This document shows, one piece after another, positions 18,849 through 27,372 of a stretch of 64,000 nt of DNA (position 1 is its first letter; every line of letters starts with the position of its first letter). The stretch is from the NCBI GenBank assembly GCA_014695295.1, contig JACJNY010000070.1, forward strand, positions 1 through 64,000. Reading direction: 5' to 3'. The notes beneath the pieces are model-generated. The model was given only the letters and a program-made list of their open reading frames with translations. It ran no database searches and was not told where the DNA came from. This DNA comes from Microcoleus sp. FACHB-61. Lineage in GTDB: Bacteria > Cyanobacteriota > Cyanobacteriia > Cyanobacteriales > Microcoleaceae. The position numbers and the translations under genes were made by a program.

Positions 18849-19526
18849 TCAATCTTTGGGATAAAATCGCTTGTTTTCTGTAGAATATTCCCAGGCGAGA
18901 TCCTCCGGGTCTTTTTCGCGGCTCCATTGAGCAAACTCGGGCTTAACTTTCCACTTGCCGATCGTAGTTGCGTGAACTTTGAATCTGCGGGAGAGTTCCG
19001 TCTGGGTAAAAGAGATTTTGGGTTTTTCAGGAGTCTTGGTTTGAGCAATGGGGAACAAATTTGGTTTTTTCTCTTGTGCTTTTTCCCGATTTGTGGGAGG
19101 CTCTTGAACAGCTATTGCCGCATTAGGTGTTTCGCTGTGATTGACAGGTGGAGCTATTTGAAAATAATACAAAATTCCGCCTTGTTCCGTCACTTCAAAA
19201 TCCGCTGCAAACTCAGAGGCTCGTTCGTCGAGATACTCTTGAACCTTTTCTCCGGGGAGTTTCGCATTCATCGCCAAATCCAAAGCCGTAACTCGCCCTT
19301 GATTTTCCTTGATCAACTTGTAGAAAACCGAGTCTAAATGAGCGAGTTTGTGTTTTTGCTGCTGCTGGTAGAGCTTGTAAGCCCAAGCAATGCCCGCTGT
19401 CGCGGCGATCGCCCAAAACATCCTTCCCGACTCGAAACTGGCAACCGCCGTCAAGGAAATAGGCAAAAGCAGGGTAAGATATCCCCAAATGTTGCCCTTC
19501 TTTAGGTTATTGCTGTTTTTGACCAT
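18849..19526 (-). CDS. Membrane protein of unknown function with C-terminal DNA-binding-like region
   Basis: This 225-residue protein has two adjacent hydrophobic segments near the N-terminus (YLTLLLPISLTAVASF and FWAIAATAGIAWAY, about 15-50). A helical region follows (GRVTALDLAMNAKLPGEKV resembles a winged-helix fold), and the C-terminal segment QTELSRRFKVHATTIGKWK looks like a helix-turn-helix. I do not recognise a named family. The layout suggests a membrane-tethered regulator, which is inference. Confidence 0.65.
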   Translation of the reverse strand: MVKNSNNLKKGNIWGYLTLLLPISLTAVASFESGRMFWAIAATAGIAWAYKLYQQQQKHKLAHLDSVFYKLIKENQGRVTALDLAMNAKLPGEKVQEYLDERASEFAADFEVTEQGGILYYFQIAPPVNHSETPNAAIAVQEPPTNREKAQEKKPNLFPIAQTKTPEKPKISFTQTELSRRFKVHATTIGKWKVKPEFAQWSREKDPEDLAWEYSTENKRFYPKD

Positions 19527-19669
19527 AGTTCCTAAACAGGTACGTAGTTTAGCTTAGTAGAGCGTGTCTGAATGCCGCGAAAGTTTTTCGACTGTCGATA
19601 TATCGGCTAATCGCTGACGCACTCTACTACACAATCCCAGAATCTACTTTTTTTTGCAACCGAGGGTTC

Positions 19670-20149
19670 ATGTACTTTTTTCGCAAACAGATTGCCATCT
19701 TGCTGATAGTTGTTGCTTGCTGTACGCTGACGGTTAGTTGCAGCGATAGCCGAGCTGTCCAGTGTACTAAATTTACTGAAATTGTCAACAAAGGCAACGC
19801 TCTCATTGATGTTGATAAAGACAGCAACGATGCTGCAACCACTGACAACTTAGCTAGAAATTTGAACCTGATAGCTAAAGAACTTGAGGATCTGCGAATA
19901 ACAGATCCAAGCCTCAAAGAAATTCAGAAGCCATCGGTTAAATCCTTCCAGGAAATTAGTCAAGCACTCGGGGACATAAGCAAAAGTCTTCAGGCTGGAA
20001 ATCTGGCTTCTACAAGTATAGAAGGTCGAGTGCAAATCCAAACAGCTCAAGCAGATATTATCAGAGCCGGACAGCAGGCGAATCAAGCAGCGGAAAATCA
20101 AGACGCTTTGACTAGCAAACTGATTAATTATTGTAAGAGCCGTTCCTAA
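19670..20149 (+). CDS. Small predicted lipoprotein
   Basis: This 159-residue protein has a lipoprotein signal: a basic start (MYFFRKQ), a hydrophobic core (IAILLIVVACCTL) and a lipobox LTVSC ending at Cys 25. The mature part is helical and Gln/Ala/Ser-rich (RNLNLIAKELEDL, RAGQQANQAAENQDALTSKL), suggesting a coiled-coil surface or periplasmic protein. Similar small lipoproteins of unknown function occur in cyanobacteria. No operon partner is evident. Confidence 0.75.
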   Translation: MYFFRKQIAILLIVVACCTLTVSCSDSRAVQCTKFTEIVNKGNALIDVDKDSNDAATTDNLARNLNLIAKELEDLRITDPSLKEIQKPSVKSFQEISQALGDISKSLQAGNLASTSIEGRVQIQTAQADIIRAGQQANQAAENQDALTSKLINYCKSRS

Positions 20150-20249
20150 ACGCTAATAGTTTTGAGTTTTGAGATTGCCACGCGATCCACGAACAAGGCT
20201 ACGCCGTGCATAAGTTTTGGAATGCCTCGCCTTCACCTAGCATCGACTA

Positions 20250-20275
20250 ATTCCCAATTACCCATTCCCAATTTT
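20250..20275. repeat. CCCAATTA-type heptamer repeat
   Basis: TTCCCAATTACCCATTCCC is a degenerate run of a 7-base unit. The same type is seen at 26698-26727, at 53543-53572 and, in the opposite orientation, at 35511-35540. Confidence 0.75.
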
Positions 20276-20777
20276 ATTGATGAATTTCTAGATTCAAAAT
20301 ATACCGACCGAGTTGCACTTTGTCCGACCACAACTCATATTCTAACCGCAGGTGTTCCGGTTCCGGCTTTCCTGTCAGAGTCAAGTTGCGAGTGAAGTTA
20401 CGGAGTCGCAACTGTTCGGGAGTAGCCAGCGATTCGCCCTGAAGCCAATAACGGCTTAGGCCGTACATTCCTCGTTCCCAGCAGTGGCGGTAACTGTATT
20501 TGCCGTTTCCTTGCATGGTCATAATGACTCGATAGGGTGAAACTTCTAGCCAGAGCAACCGGGGTTTTAGAGCTGGGGGTAAGATGGTAACTTGCTCGGC
20601 CGATGCGTCGGAGTCGTCGGAAAATTGGCGATCGATTATTGCTGGTTCGTGCAACAACAAGTGAAAGCGATCCCGGTCTTTTTGATAAAGCGTACCGGCG
20701 GTTTCAACGACTGACCACAAAGGTAAATCTGTGGATACCAACGATAAACTTACAGGCTTGCGGTGATGGGTCAGCAT
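20274..20777 (-). CDS. Conserved hypothetical protein
   Basis: This 167-residue protein has no signal peptide or membrane segment. The reading frame has normal cyanobacterial composition and well-ordered alternating hydrophobic strands (RLLWLEVSPYRVIMTMQGN; LRLEYELWSDKVQLGRYILNLEIH), which supports coding. It resembles chorismate lyase-like/CpcS-sized small proteins only in length. I do not recognise a family. It lies divergently from aroA, 438 bases away. Confidence 0.7.
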   Translation of the reverse strand: MLTHHRKPVSLSLVSTDLPLWSVVETAGTLYQKDRDRFHLLLHEPAIIDRQFSDDSDASAEQVTILPPALKPRLLWLEVSPYRVIMTMQGNGKYSYRHCWERGMYGLSRYWLQGESLATPEQLRLRNFTRNLTLTGKPEPEHLRLEYELWSDKVQLGRYILNLEIHQ

Positions 20778-21215
20778 AAATAAAAGTTTAGGAGTTGTGG
20801 TGGATTGGGCGGTTTGAGATTTGAGATTTTAGACTTTAGATTTTAGATTGGCTGGGTTCCAAATTCCGGAGCTTTTGCTTAAAAAAATGAAAAATCTACA
20901 ACTCGCAATCGAAAATCTAAAATTGTTCAGTCAAACTTCAATCATCTGGTCGATAACTCAGAGCAGAACATGAAATCTAGGCAGATACACGGATAATATT
21001 TGTGAAATTAAGGTGAAATTAAGGTAAAATCCGTGCAGTTGCGCCCGCTCTCTCTTGTCGCTGACAACTGACAGCGCACAGTCCCGGCGAGTTTAATCAG
21101 CCTTGGAGTTAACCGGACACATTGGGAAAAAACCCGCAGGCATACCAAAAGACGGCTAACTTAGGACTGAGAAAAAGGTAGGATAGCTAACGCCATCCAA
21201 TCCTAGTTTATCTCA
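20778..21215. other. Long leader region upstream of aroA
   Basis: The first part holds GATTTTA/GACTTTA heptamers (about 20821-20850). A facing run of AAAATCTA-type sequence (about 20890-20925) could pair with them into a long hairpin. At 21001-21030 the unit GTGAAATTAAG is repeated in tandem. The last ~150 bases before aroA are unusually GC-rich for a gap, but I recognise no riboswitch or known RNA. Confidence 0.45.
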
Positions 21216-22571
21216 ATGCAAGCTGACATTATAACTACTACGCTTCTTGACAAAAGCCAAACTTTAAGCATTCAAAAACCGGCCTCGGGCTTGTCGCTAG
21301 TCGGGAGGATTCGAGTTCCCGGCGATAAGTCGATTTCTCACCGAGCTTTGATGTTAGGTGCGATCGCCCAAGGTGAAACTACAATTGAGGGACTGCTGCT
21401 AGGAGAAGACCCGCGCAGCACTGCTAAATGTTTCTCGCTCTTGGGAGCAAAAGTTTCTGAACTCAACGCGGAACGGGTGACAGTCCGGGGCGTCGGAATT
21501 GGCGAGTTAGAGGAGCCTGTGGAAGTCTTGGACGCGGGTAATTCCGGCACGACGATGCGGCTGATGTTGGGAATTTTAGCCTCTCATCCGGGGCGTTTTT
21601 TTGCGGTAACGGGTGACAGTTCTTTGCGATCGCGCCCCATGTCGCGCGTCATTAAACCGCTGCAACAAATGGGAGCGCAAATTTGGGGTCGAAAAAGTAA
21701 TTCTTTAGCTCCCTTAGCGATACTAGGACAGCAGTTAAAACCGATTCACTACCATTCTCCGATCGCCTCGGCTCAAGTTAAATCTTGCATTTTGCTCGCC
21801 GGTTTGATGGCAAGCGGAGAAACTACAGTCACAGAACCCGCTCTGTCGCGGGATCACAGCGAGCGGATGCTGCGAGCGTTTGGAGCCCAATTGAGCGTCG
21901 ATCCAGAAACTTGTAGCGTGACAGTCACTGGGCCGACACAACTGCAAGGGCAGAATGTGATTGTACCGGGGGATATTAGTTCGGCGGCTTTTTGGCTAGT
22001 TGCTGGGGCGATCGTCCCGGGTTCCGAACTCGTAGTCGAAAATGTCGGCGTCAACCCAACTCGTACAGGCATTTTGGAAGCTTTGGAAATGATGGGGGCC
22101 GATATAGAACTGCAAAATCAGCGAGAGGCGGCTGGGGAACCGGTAGCGGATATTTTGGTTCGCAGTTCCGGCCAATTGCGGGGATGCACCATTGCTGGCG
22201 ACTTAATTCCCCGACTGATTGACGAAATCCCGATTTTGGCCGTAGCGGCGGTCTTTGCGTCCGGTACTACAATAATTCGAGATGCGGCAGAGTTGCGAGT
22301 CAAAGAGAGCGATCGGCTGGCCGTGACTGCTGCAGAACTCAACCGCATGGGAGCCAAAATTTCCGAGTTACCCGACGGTTTAGAAATTACCGGGGGAACT
22401 CCTTTGACCGGCGCGGATGTGGACAGCTACACCGACCACAGAATAGCGATGAGTTTGGCGATCGCAGCCCTCAACGCCACAGGTATTACTAACATTCACC
22501 GGGCAGAAGCTGCCGCCATTTCCTACCCCGACTTTACCGCCACTTTGCAACAAGTTTGCCATCCAAATTGA
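21216..22571 (+). CDS. aroA: 3-phosphoshikimate 1-carboxyvinyltransferase (EPSP synthase)
   Basis: This 451-residue enzyme of the shikimate pathway joins shikimate-3-phosphate with phosphoenolpyruvate to make EPSP, the precursor of chorismate. Motifs: [18 protein letters not shown] (substrate-binding Lys), [35 protein letters not shown], and the C-terminal [18 protein letters not shown]. The pattern matches the Bacillus-like branch of EPSP synthases more than the E. coli one. The N-terminus has about 20 extra residues before the first conserved strand, so a later start is possible but none has a better ribosome site. pheA of the same aromatic pathway is 24 kb away. Confidence 0.97.
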   Translation: MQADIITTTLLDKSQTLSIQKPASGLSLVGRIRVPGDKSISHRALMLGAIAQGETTIEGLLLGEDPRSTAKCFSLLGAKVSELNAERVTVRGVGIGELEEPVEVLDAGNSGTTMRLMLGILASHPGRFFAVTGDSSLRSRPMSRVIKPLQQMGAQIWGRKSNSLAPLAILGQQLKPIHYHSPIASAQVKSCILLAGLMASGETTVTEPALSRDHSERMLRAFGAQLSVDPETCSVTVTGPTQLQGQNVIVPGDISSAAFWLVAGAIVPGSELVVENVGVNPTRTGILEALEMMGADIELQNQREAAGEPVADILVRSSGQLRGCTIAGDLIPRLIDEIPILAVAAVFASGTTIIRDAAELRVKESDRLAVTAAELNRMGAKISELPDGLEITGGTPLTGADVDSYTDHRIAMSLAIAALNATGITNIHRAEAAAISYPDFTATLQQVCHPN

Positions 22572-22712
22572 GAGCCGGAGAGCCGGAGAGCGGGAGATTG
22601 GGAGAGGGAGGAGTGCGAGATTGGGAGAGGGGAGAGTGGGAAAAATCTTCTTTCTTCATTCTTTCTTCTTCATTCTTCCTTCTTCCCTCTTCATTCTTCC
22701 TTCTTCCTTTGT
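22572..22712. repeat. Purine-rich then pyrimidine-rich repeat tract
   Basis: The tract starts with GGAGAGCCGGAGAGCGGGAG-type sequence and switches near 22650 to repeated TTCTTCATTCTTCC units. The two halves are roughly complementary and could fold back. It lies between convergent aroA and the CAAD gene. Confidence 0.7.
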
Positions 22713-23150
22713 TTAAGAATCTTTACCTACAACTTGTTCTTTTAAAGAATCAATTTCCGTTAACAACTCTTGGCGGTTAGAAGCCTTGAGCAGATATCGG
22801 TAAACAAACCAACCCGTATATCCCATCCCAATCAACTCAAAAACGGGAGCTACCAAAGGGACATCATTAAGAGCACCTAAAACTCCCAGCATTACCTTAA
22901 TACTAATACCGCCTGCCAGAATTAAACCAATAGTTATGAGGGGCTTTTGGTAGTCAGCAAAAAAATTCGAGACATAGGTTGGAAGTTCCGACAAAATTGT
23001 CAGAAATTGATCTTTAATATCTTGGAACTGGCTTGTCGGTGTTTCTGTGGTTGTCACTGTAGTCATGACCCCGGGTTTGTCCTCCACTAGGTCTACTGTG
23101 ACAACTTCAGTGACTGTTTGTGCCTCGTCAGAAAAGTTAGCTTGTGTCAT
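22713..23150 (-). CDS. CAAD/CURT1-type thylakoid membrane protein
   Basis: This 145-residue protein has a Thr/Val-rich N-terminus followed by a conserved CAAD domain: an amphipathic helix (LPTYVSNFFADYQKPL), two transmembrane helices (ITIGLILAGGISIKVMLGVLGAL; LIGMGYTGWFVYRYLL) and a C-terminal charged helix (LLTEIDSLKEQVVG). The same domain occurs in thylakoid CURT1 proteins, which bend grana margins, and inserted in some cyanobacterial aminoacyl-tRNA synthetases as a membrane anchor. A role in thylakoid architecture is likely. Confidence 0.9.
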   Translation of the reverse strand: MTQANFSDEAQTVTEVVTVDLVEDKPGVMTTVTTTETPTSQFQDIKDQFLTILSELPTYVSNFFADYQKPLITIGLILAGGISIKVMLGVLGALNDVPLVAPVFELIGMGYTGWFVYRYLLKASNRQELLTEIDSLKEQVVGKDS

Positions 23151-23346
23151 TTGATACTTCCTCCGGTGTCAAGTACAATTGCAGGCTTTGAGTGGCTGCC
23201 AGTATAAATCTCCGGCAATTAGCACAGCATTCGCGCTGCCGGGACTAATTGATGAGACTAAGGCAGAGCTTCACAAATTGCAAGCAAAAATAAGGATAAG
23301 ACTTGATTGTAAACAATTTCCCTCGTTGCCAAATCGGTCTTTTGAC

Positions 23347-24354
23347 TCATTTTTTCACTTGAGCGAGGTCGATTTGATTCGGGCAAGGGCGTCCTTGTTC
23401 AAAGTCGGTGATATTGGCGATCGTGGTTTCGGCGATATTTTTCAAAGCTTCCTCGGTGAAGAAAGCTTGATGTCCGGTAATCAGGACGTTCGGGAAAGTC
23501 AGCAAGCGCTGAAATACGTCGTCTTGAATGACGTGATTTGACAAATCCTCAAAAAACAGATCCGTCTCTTGTTCGTACACATCTAAGCCGAGGTAGCCAA
23601 TTTTACCCGACTTCAGTGCTTTGGTAACAGCTTTAGTGTTAATCAACTGACCGCGGCTGGTATTGATCAGCATCATCCCCGGTTTCATTTGCTCGATCGC
23701 CTCTGCACCGATTAAATGGTAAGTTTCCGGTATCAGCGGACAGTGGAGGCTGACAATATCAGAGGTGGCGAACAGTTCCGGGAGTGCGACGTATTCCATG
23801 CCTAGGGCGAGGCAATCTGGGTTTTGGGAAACATCGTATCCCAGCAGGCGACACCCGAATCCGTGCAGAATTTGGGCAGTAATTGCGCCAATCTTGCCAG
23901 TCCCGACGATTCCCACCGTTTTGCCGTGGAGGTCAAAACCCAACAAGCCATCTAGGGCGAAATTGCCTTCGCGGACGCGGTTGTAAGCCCGGTGGATTTT
24001 GCGGTTGAGGGACAAAATCATGGCGACTGCGTGTTCGGCGACGGAGTAGGGAGAATAAGCGGGAACTCGGAGGAGAGTTAAATCTAAATCCCTCGCTGCT
24101 GCTAAATCGACGTGATTGAATCCGGCCGATCTCAGGGCCAGCAAGCGGACGCCTTTTTCGGCGATCGCCCCGAGCGTTTTCGCGTCCAAGCAGTCGTTAA
24201 CGAACGCGCAGACGGCCGGAAATCCAGCAGCCAAAACGCTGGTTTCCAGGGTCAGATGCGGTTCAAAAAAAACCAACTCGTGTTGACCGCCGACATTGGC
24301 TGCTGTCAGAAAAGTGCGATCGTAGGATTTGGTATTAAATACGGCTACCTTCAT
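23347..24354 (-). CDS. D-lactate dehydrogenase / D-2-hydroxyacid dehydrogenase
   Basis: Read from [12 protein letters not shown] the protein has 335 residues, as in NAD-dependent D-lactate dehydrogenases; a start 15 bases upstream adds MQAKI and is less likely. The NAD-binding motif is [13 protein letters not shown]. Catalytic residues are recognisable as Arg in NTSRGQLIN, Glu in [13 protein letters not shown] and His in ITGHQAFFT. It interconverts pyruvate and D-lactate in fermentation or dark metabolism. It stands alone on the minus strand. Confidence 0.92.
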   Translation of the reverse strand: MKVAVFNTKSYDRTFLTAANVGGQHELVFFEPHLTLETSVLAAGFPAVCAFVNDCLDAKTLGAIAEKGVRLLALRSAGFNHVDLAAARDLDLTLLRVPAYSPYSVAEHAVAMILSLNRKIHRAYNRVREGNFALDGLLGFDLHGKTVGIVGTGKIGAITAQILHGFGCRLLGYDVSQNPDCLALGMEYVALPELFATSDIVSLHCPLIPETYHLIGAEAIEQMKPGMMLINTSRGQLINTKAVTKALKSGKIGYLGLDVYEQETDLFFEDLSNHVIQDDVFQRLLTFPNVLITGHQAFFTEEALKNIAETTIANITDFEQGRPCPNQIDLAQVKK

Positions 24355-24597
24355 GATTTTTGCCTGCAAATCCAGTAATAGTTGGGAATTCTTTCCACAT
24401 TAACTCTAAATTTAACTAGAACGCCCTTGCCCCAAACAACCCAGTTTCCCTGAGAAATATTGAGTTTCGCAACGATGGCATTTCTGAAGACACCAAATTT
24501 TTAGTTTTAGGGCAAGTCCTGCTTAATTTTTTTAATCTAATTGCTTAGACTGTAGTAAAGCGCGATGTTAATTGCTAAATTTTTAGGAGGATATCCG

Positions 24598-25602
24598 ATG
24601 CGTAAACAACTCAAAACTATAATTCATGAAATTTTAGAAACCTCAGAAAGCCGCAATTTATACAGTTTAGCAGATGACTTTGTTATTACAAGTTTGATTT
24701 TGATAAACGTCGCTGCTTTTATTGCTTCTACTTCGCCCACCTTGGCGCAAGAACACCAAGCGATTTTGGACAACATCGAAATAGTTTCGTCCTTAGTATT
24801 TACAATAGAATATCTTTTGAGGGTGTGGGTATGTACAGTCGATTGCAGATACACCCACCCGCTTTGGGGCAGATTGAGATATGCTCTTACCCCGCTAAGT
24901 CTGATAGATTTAATTTCAATCTTACCTTTTTACTCCTTGCTATTATTTCCGAGTTTAAACTTCGTTAATTTAATTCGACTCCTGCGCTTGTTGCGCTTGC
25001 TAAAAATGAGCCGTTATTCAGAGTCAGTCAGAACTCTGGGAGCAGTATTGTTCGCTAAAAAAGAGGAGTTAATCGCCACTGCATTTGCAGTTTTTATTCT
25101 GTTAATATTTGCCTCTAGCATCATGTATTTTGTGGAACACGAGGCGCATCCAAAAGCTTTTGGGAGCATCCCCGATGCAATGTGGTGGGGAGTGGTGACA
25201 TTAACTACTGTTGGTTACGGCGATATTTATCCAATCACTCCTTTAGGCAGATTTTTAGGAGCAATATTAGCATTTTTGGGAATTGGAATTTTTGCGTTAC
25301 CTGCGGGGATAATTGCTGCGGGTTTTTCCGAGGAAGTGCAAAGGAGAAAGCAGGAAAAAATGGCGGCAAATTTAGAGCAATCTGCGAATTATCAATCGGT
25401 CAAAAGGCTGGCGGAAATCGAGGTCGGGTTTGACCAAAAACAAAGGGCGATCGCACTTCACATCGAAAGTTCTTCCGAGTTGATGAAAATGTGTGTTCAA
25501 ACGGCGAAACAGAAGTTAGGAAGTGATTTTCAAAATGAACAAATTATTTGTGATTTAGCTATTCATCTGTACAATGAGGCAGTTCGCAAATTCGAGCTGT
25601 AA
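24598..25602 (+). CDS. Voltage-gated-type potassium channel
   Basis: This reads as 334 residues from the ATG preceded by TTTAGGAGGATATCCG, an excellent ribosome site. Six hydrophobic segments are visible. The fourth carries regularly spaced Arg residues (NLIRLLRLLRLLKMSR), the voltage-sensor pattern. The pore loop has the K+ selectivity filter TTVGYGD, followed by the final helix FLGIGIFALPAGIIAAGF. A cytoplasmic coiled-coil-like tail of ~75 residues follows. It probably controls K+ flux and membrane potential. Confidence 0.93.
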   Translation: MRKQLKTIIHEILETSESRNLYSLADDFVITSLILINVAAFIASTSPTLAQEHQAILDNIEIVSSLVFTIEYLLRVWVCTVDCRYTHPLWGRLRYALTPLSLIDLISILPFYSLLLFPSLNFVNLIRLLRLLRLLKMSRYSESVRTLGAVLFAKKEELIATAFAVFILLIFASSIMYFVEHEAHPKAFGSIPDAMWWGVVTLTTVGYGDIYPITPLGRFLGAILAFLGIGIFALPAGIIAAGFSEEVQRRKQEKMAANLEQSANYQSVKRLAEIEVGFDQKQRAIALHIESSSELMKMCVQTAKQKLGSDFQNEQIICDLAIHLYNEAVRKFEL

Positions 25603-25692
25603 TTATAGCTAGATATTATACCTTTTGCAAGAATCGCAAACTATCTTGAAATCATCTGCTTTGCATCTGCGGTTTGCCGAGCGCTCAAAGAT

Positions 25693-25782
25693 TTATCTAA
25701 TAAGTCTCTTGCCTTTCATCTCATGTCCTGTAAAATAACCCTTATCAGGTTTGTACTGAGGAATTTGTTCATCAACACAAAC
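25693..25782 (-). pseudogene. Possible remnant of a small gene
   Basis: The minus strand has 29 codons that look coding, containing DEQIPQYKPDKGYF and GHEMKGKRLIR before a stop at 25693. An in-frame stop precedes the stretch, and the only in-frame ATG is too near the end. I do not recognise the source protein. It lies between the K+ channel and the metal transporter genes. Confidence 0.3.
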
Positions 25783-25792
25783 CTATAAATAA

Positions 25793-26527
25793 TTACCAAT
25801 CGGGCGGCAAATTGTAAGATTCGAGGGTGGATTTATCTGCTAGCAAATCTGTAGTTTTTCTGTCAAGTTTAATCTCACCATCCGCCAAAACTAACGCCCT
25901 TTGAGTCGTTTTCCCGATCCAATTCAAATTGTGAGAAGCGATCAAAATTACCTCGATCGGCAATTGGGACAAAACCTTAGCCAAGTGACGCCGCCACGAG
26001 GGATCTAGTCCGTTGGTCGGCTCATCTAAGATTAAAATTGCCGGCTCTAATGCTAAAATGGCTGCCAAGGCTGCTAACCTTCTTTGGCCTCCCGAAAGTT
26101 CGTGGGCCGAACGGTTAGCAAATTCTAGTAAACCGAATTCGTCTAATAGCGATAAAGCTCGATCGCGCGCAACTCCTGGCGGCACTCCGTAATTGCGCGG
26201 CCCGAACGTTACATCCTCCAAAATAGTCGGCATAAATAGCTGATCGTTAGCGTCTTGAAAGCAAAATCCAATCTGCCTGCGCGCCTGTGATAAAGTCGCC
26301 TCTTCCAGCTTTTTTCCCTGCACTCTAATCTCGCCTGATTGAGGCATTTTTAATCCGATCAAGTTTTCAAGCAAAGTGCTTTTACCAGCACCTGTTAGGC
26401 CGAGTAGAGCAACTCTTTCTCCGGGGTGCAAAGTAAAAGAAATTCCCCGCAATACAGGCTTTTGCTCGGGATAGCCAAATACTAAGTCTTGCACTTCGAT
26501 TGTTGGTGCGGATTTGAGATTAGTCAT
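25793..26527 (-). CDS. cbiO: Energy-coupling factor ATPase for cobalt/nickel uptake (CbiO-type)
   Basis: This 244-residue ABC ATPase has Walker A GLTGAGKST, the Q-loop region FCFQDANDQLFMPTILEDVTFGP (the DQLF motif is typical of ECF ATPases), signature LSGGQRR and Walker B ILILDEPTNGLD. It powers uptake through the CbiM/CbiQ membrane pair encoded upstream. A 167-base gap filled with repeats separates it from cbiQ, so the original tight operon spacing seems to have been expanded by repeat insertion. Confidence 0.93.
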   Translation of the reverse strand: MTNLKSAPTIEVQDLVFGYPEQKPVLRGISFTLHPGERVALLGLTGAGKSTLLENLIGLKMPQSGEIRVQGKKLEEATLSQARRQIGFCFQDANDQLFMPTILEDVTFGPRNYGVPPGVARDRALSLLDEFGLLEFANRSAHELSGGQRRLAALAAILALEPAILILDEPTNGLDPSWRRHLAKVLSQLPIEVILIASHNLNWIGKTTQRALVLADGEIKLDRKTTDLLADKSTLESYNLPPDW

Positions 26528-26529
26528 CC

Positions 26530-26562
26530 GATTTTAGATTTTAGATTTTAGATTTTAGATTG
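26530..26562. repeat. GATTTTA heptamer tandem repeat
   Basis: More than four exact copies of GATTTTA lie directly upstream of the cbiO start, at the same relative position as the array upstream of the ABC exporter gene at 9155 (after TCATCC in both cases). Confidence 0.9.
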
Positions 26563-26573
26563 AATAATTTCTA

Positions 26574-26688
26574 CTCGTTCCCAGGCTCTGCCTGGAAAAG
26601 CAGCTCGGGAGGCTCTGCCTCCAATTTCCCTCCGCAAGAAGCGAGGCAGAGCCTCTGGACATCGGTTCCCAGGCTCTGCCTGGGAACC
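26574..26688. repeat. Cluster of four GGCTCTGCC palindromes
   Basis: Four palindromes sit in ~110 bases: CCAGGCTCTGCCTGG (26581-26595), GGAGGCTCTGCCTCC (26608-26622), GAGGCAGAGCCTC (26643-26655) and a 25-bp near-perfect palindrome centred on the same core at 26664-26688. They share the core AGGC(T/A)CTGCCT-like sequence also seen at 116-128. Each could form a hairpin in the cbiQ-cbiO transcript. Confidence 0.85.
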
Positions 26689-26694
26689 AGTTAA

Positions 26695-27372
26695 TTACCC
26701 ATTCCCAATTACCCGTTCCCAATTACCGTAAGAAGCTGTTGTTAATCCGGCTACTATTAACATTGTTATTGTCAGCCAGAGTCGCTCTTTTGGTGTCGAT
26801 TTTGAGTCGGCGGGCAAACTTCCTTTATATCCCCGAATTAGCATGGCTGCGTGTACTCTTTCTGCCCGATCGAGACTTCGCAAATAGAGGGCCCCGATCA
26901 TGGAAGCACTGGCGTAACGCAGCCATCCTCCGGCGCCGGACAAGCCTCGGAGTTGGGCTGATATTTTCATGCGGTTGACTTCGGCCAGCAGGATTTCTAA
27001 GTATTGTCCCGTTAAAAGTACAATCTCTTGCAAACCTGCTGGTAGGGGTAATCCTTTGAGGGCGATTCCGAAACTGTGGGGTGGCAAAGTTAGCAGAAAA
27101 CTGTTCATAATTAGCAGGCAAATTAGGGAACGCAGCAACAGAAAACTGGCGCGTTCCCAACCTTGGGGCAGCACTAATAAGGAGAGAAAAAGCAATTCTG
27201 CTCCCAACAGTTGCGCTAGGGTTCGCACCGGAGCCCTGAGCCAAAACGACCAAAAAAGTGCGATCGCCCCATAAATCCCCAGCCACAGCCAAGCGCCTGT
27301 CTTCATAAAACCAATGCCGATGACAATTGTCAAAGACAGCCGCAATCGAAAAGGTATAGAAAGTTTAGACAT
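26695..27372 (-). CDS. cbiQ: Energy-coupling factor transmembrane protein (CbiQ-type)
   Basis: This 225-residue membrane protein has about five hydrophobic segments and the coupling-helix region MKISAQLRGLSGAGG and LDRAERVHAAMLIRGYKGSLP, matching the two Ala-Arg-Gly motifs of EcfT/CbiQ that bind the ATPase. It overlaps the end of cbiM by 8 bases. The last ~12 residues (YGNWERVIGNG) are encoded by a CCCAATTA-type heptamer repeat, so the native C-terminus seems to have been replaced by repeat DNA. Confidence 0.92.
   Translation of the reverse strand: MSKLSIPFRLRLSLTIVIGIGFMKTGAWLWLGIYGAIALFWSFWLRAPVRTLAQLLGAELLFLSLLVLPQGWERASFLLLRSLICLLIMNSFLLTLPPHSFGIALKGLPLPAGLQEIVLLTGQYLEILLAEVNRMKISAQLRGLSGAGGWLRYASASMIGALYLRSLDRAERVHAAMLIRGYKGSLPADSKSTPKERLWLTITMLIVAGLTTASYGNWERVIGNG

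Noticed and set aside
20930-21215. Structured RNA or riboswitch before aroA
   Set aside because: The stretch is GC-rich and could fold, but it matches no riboswitch or small RNA core that I know. A covariance-model search would be decisive.
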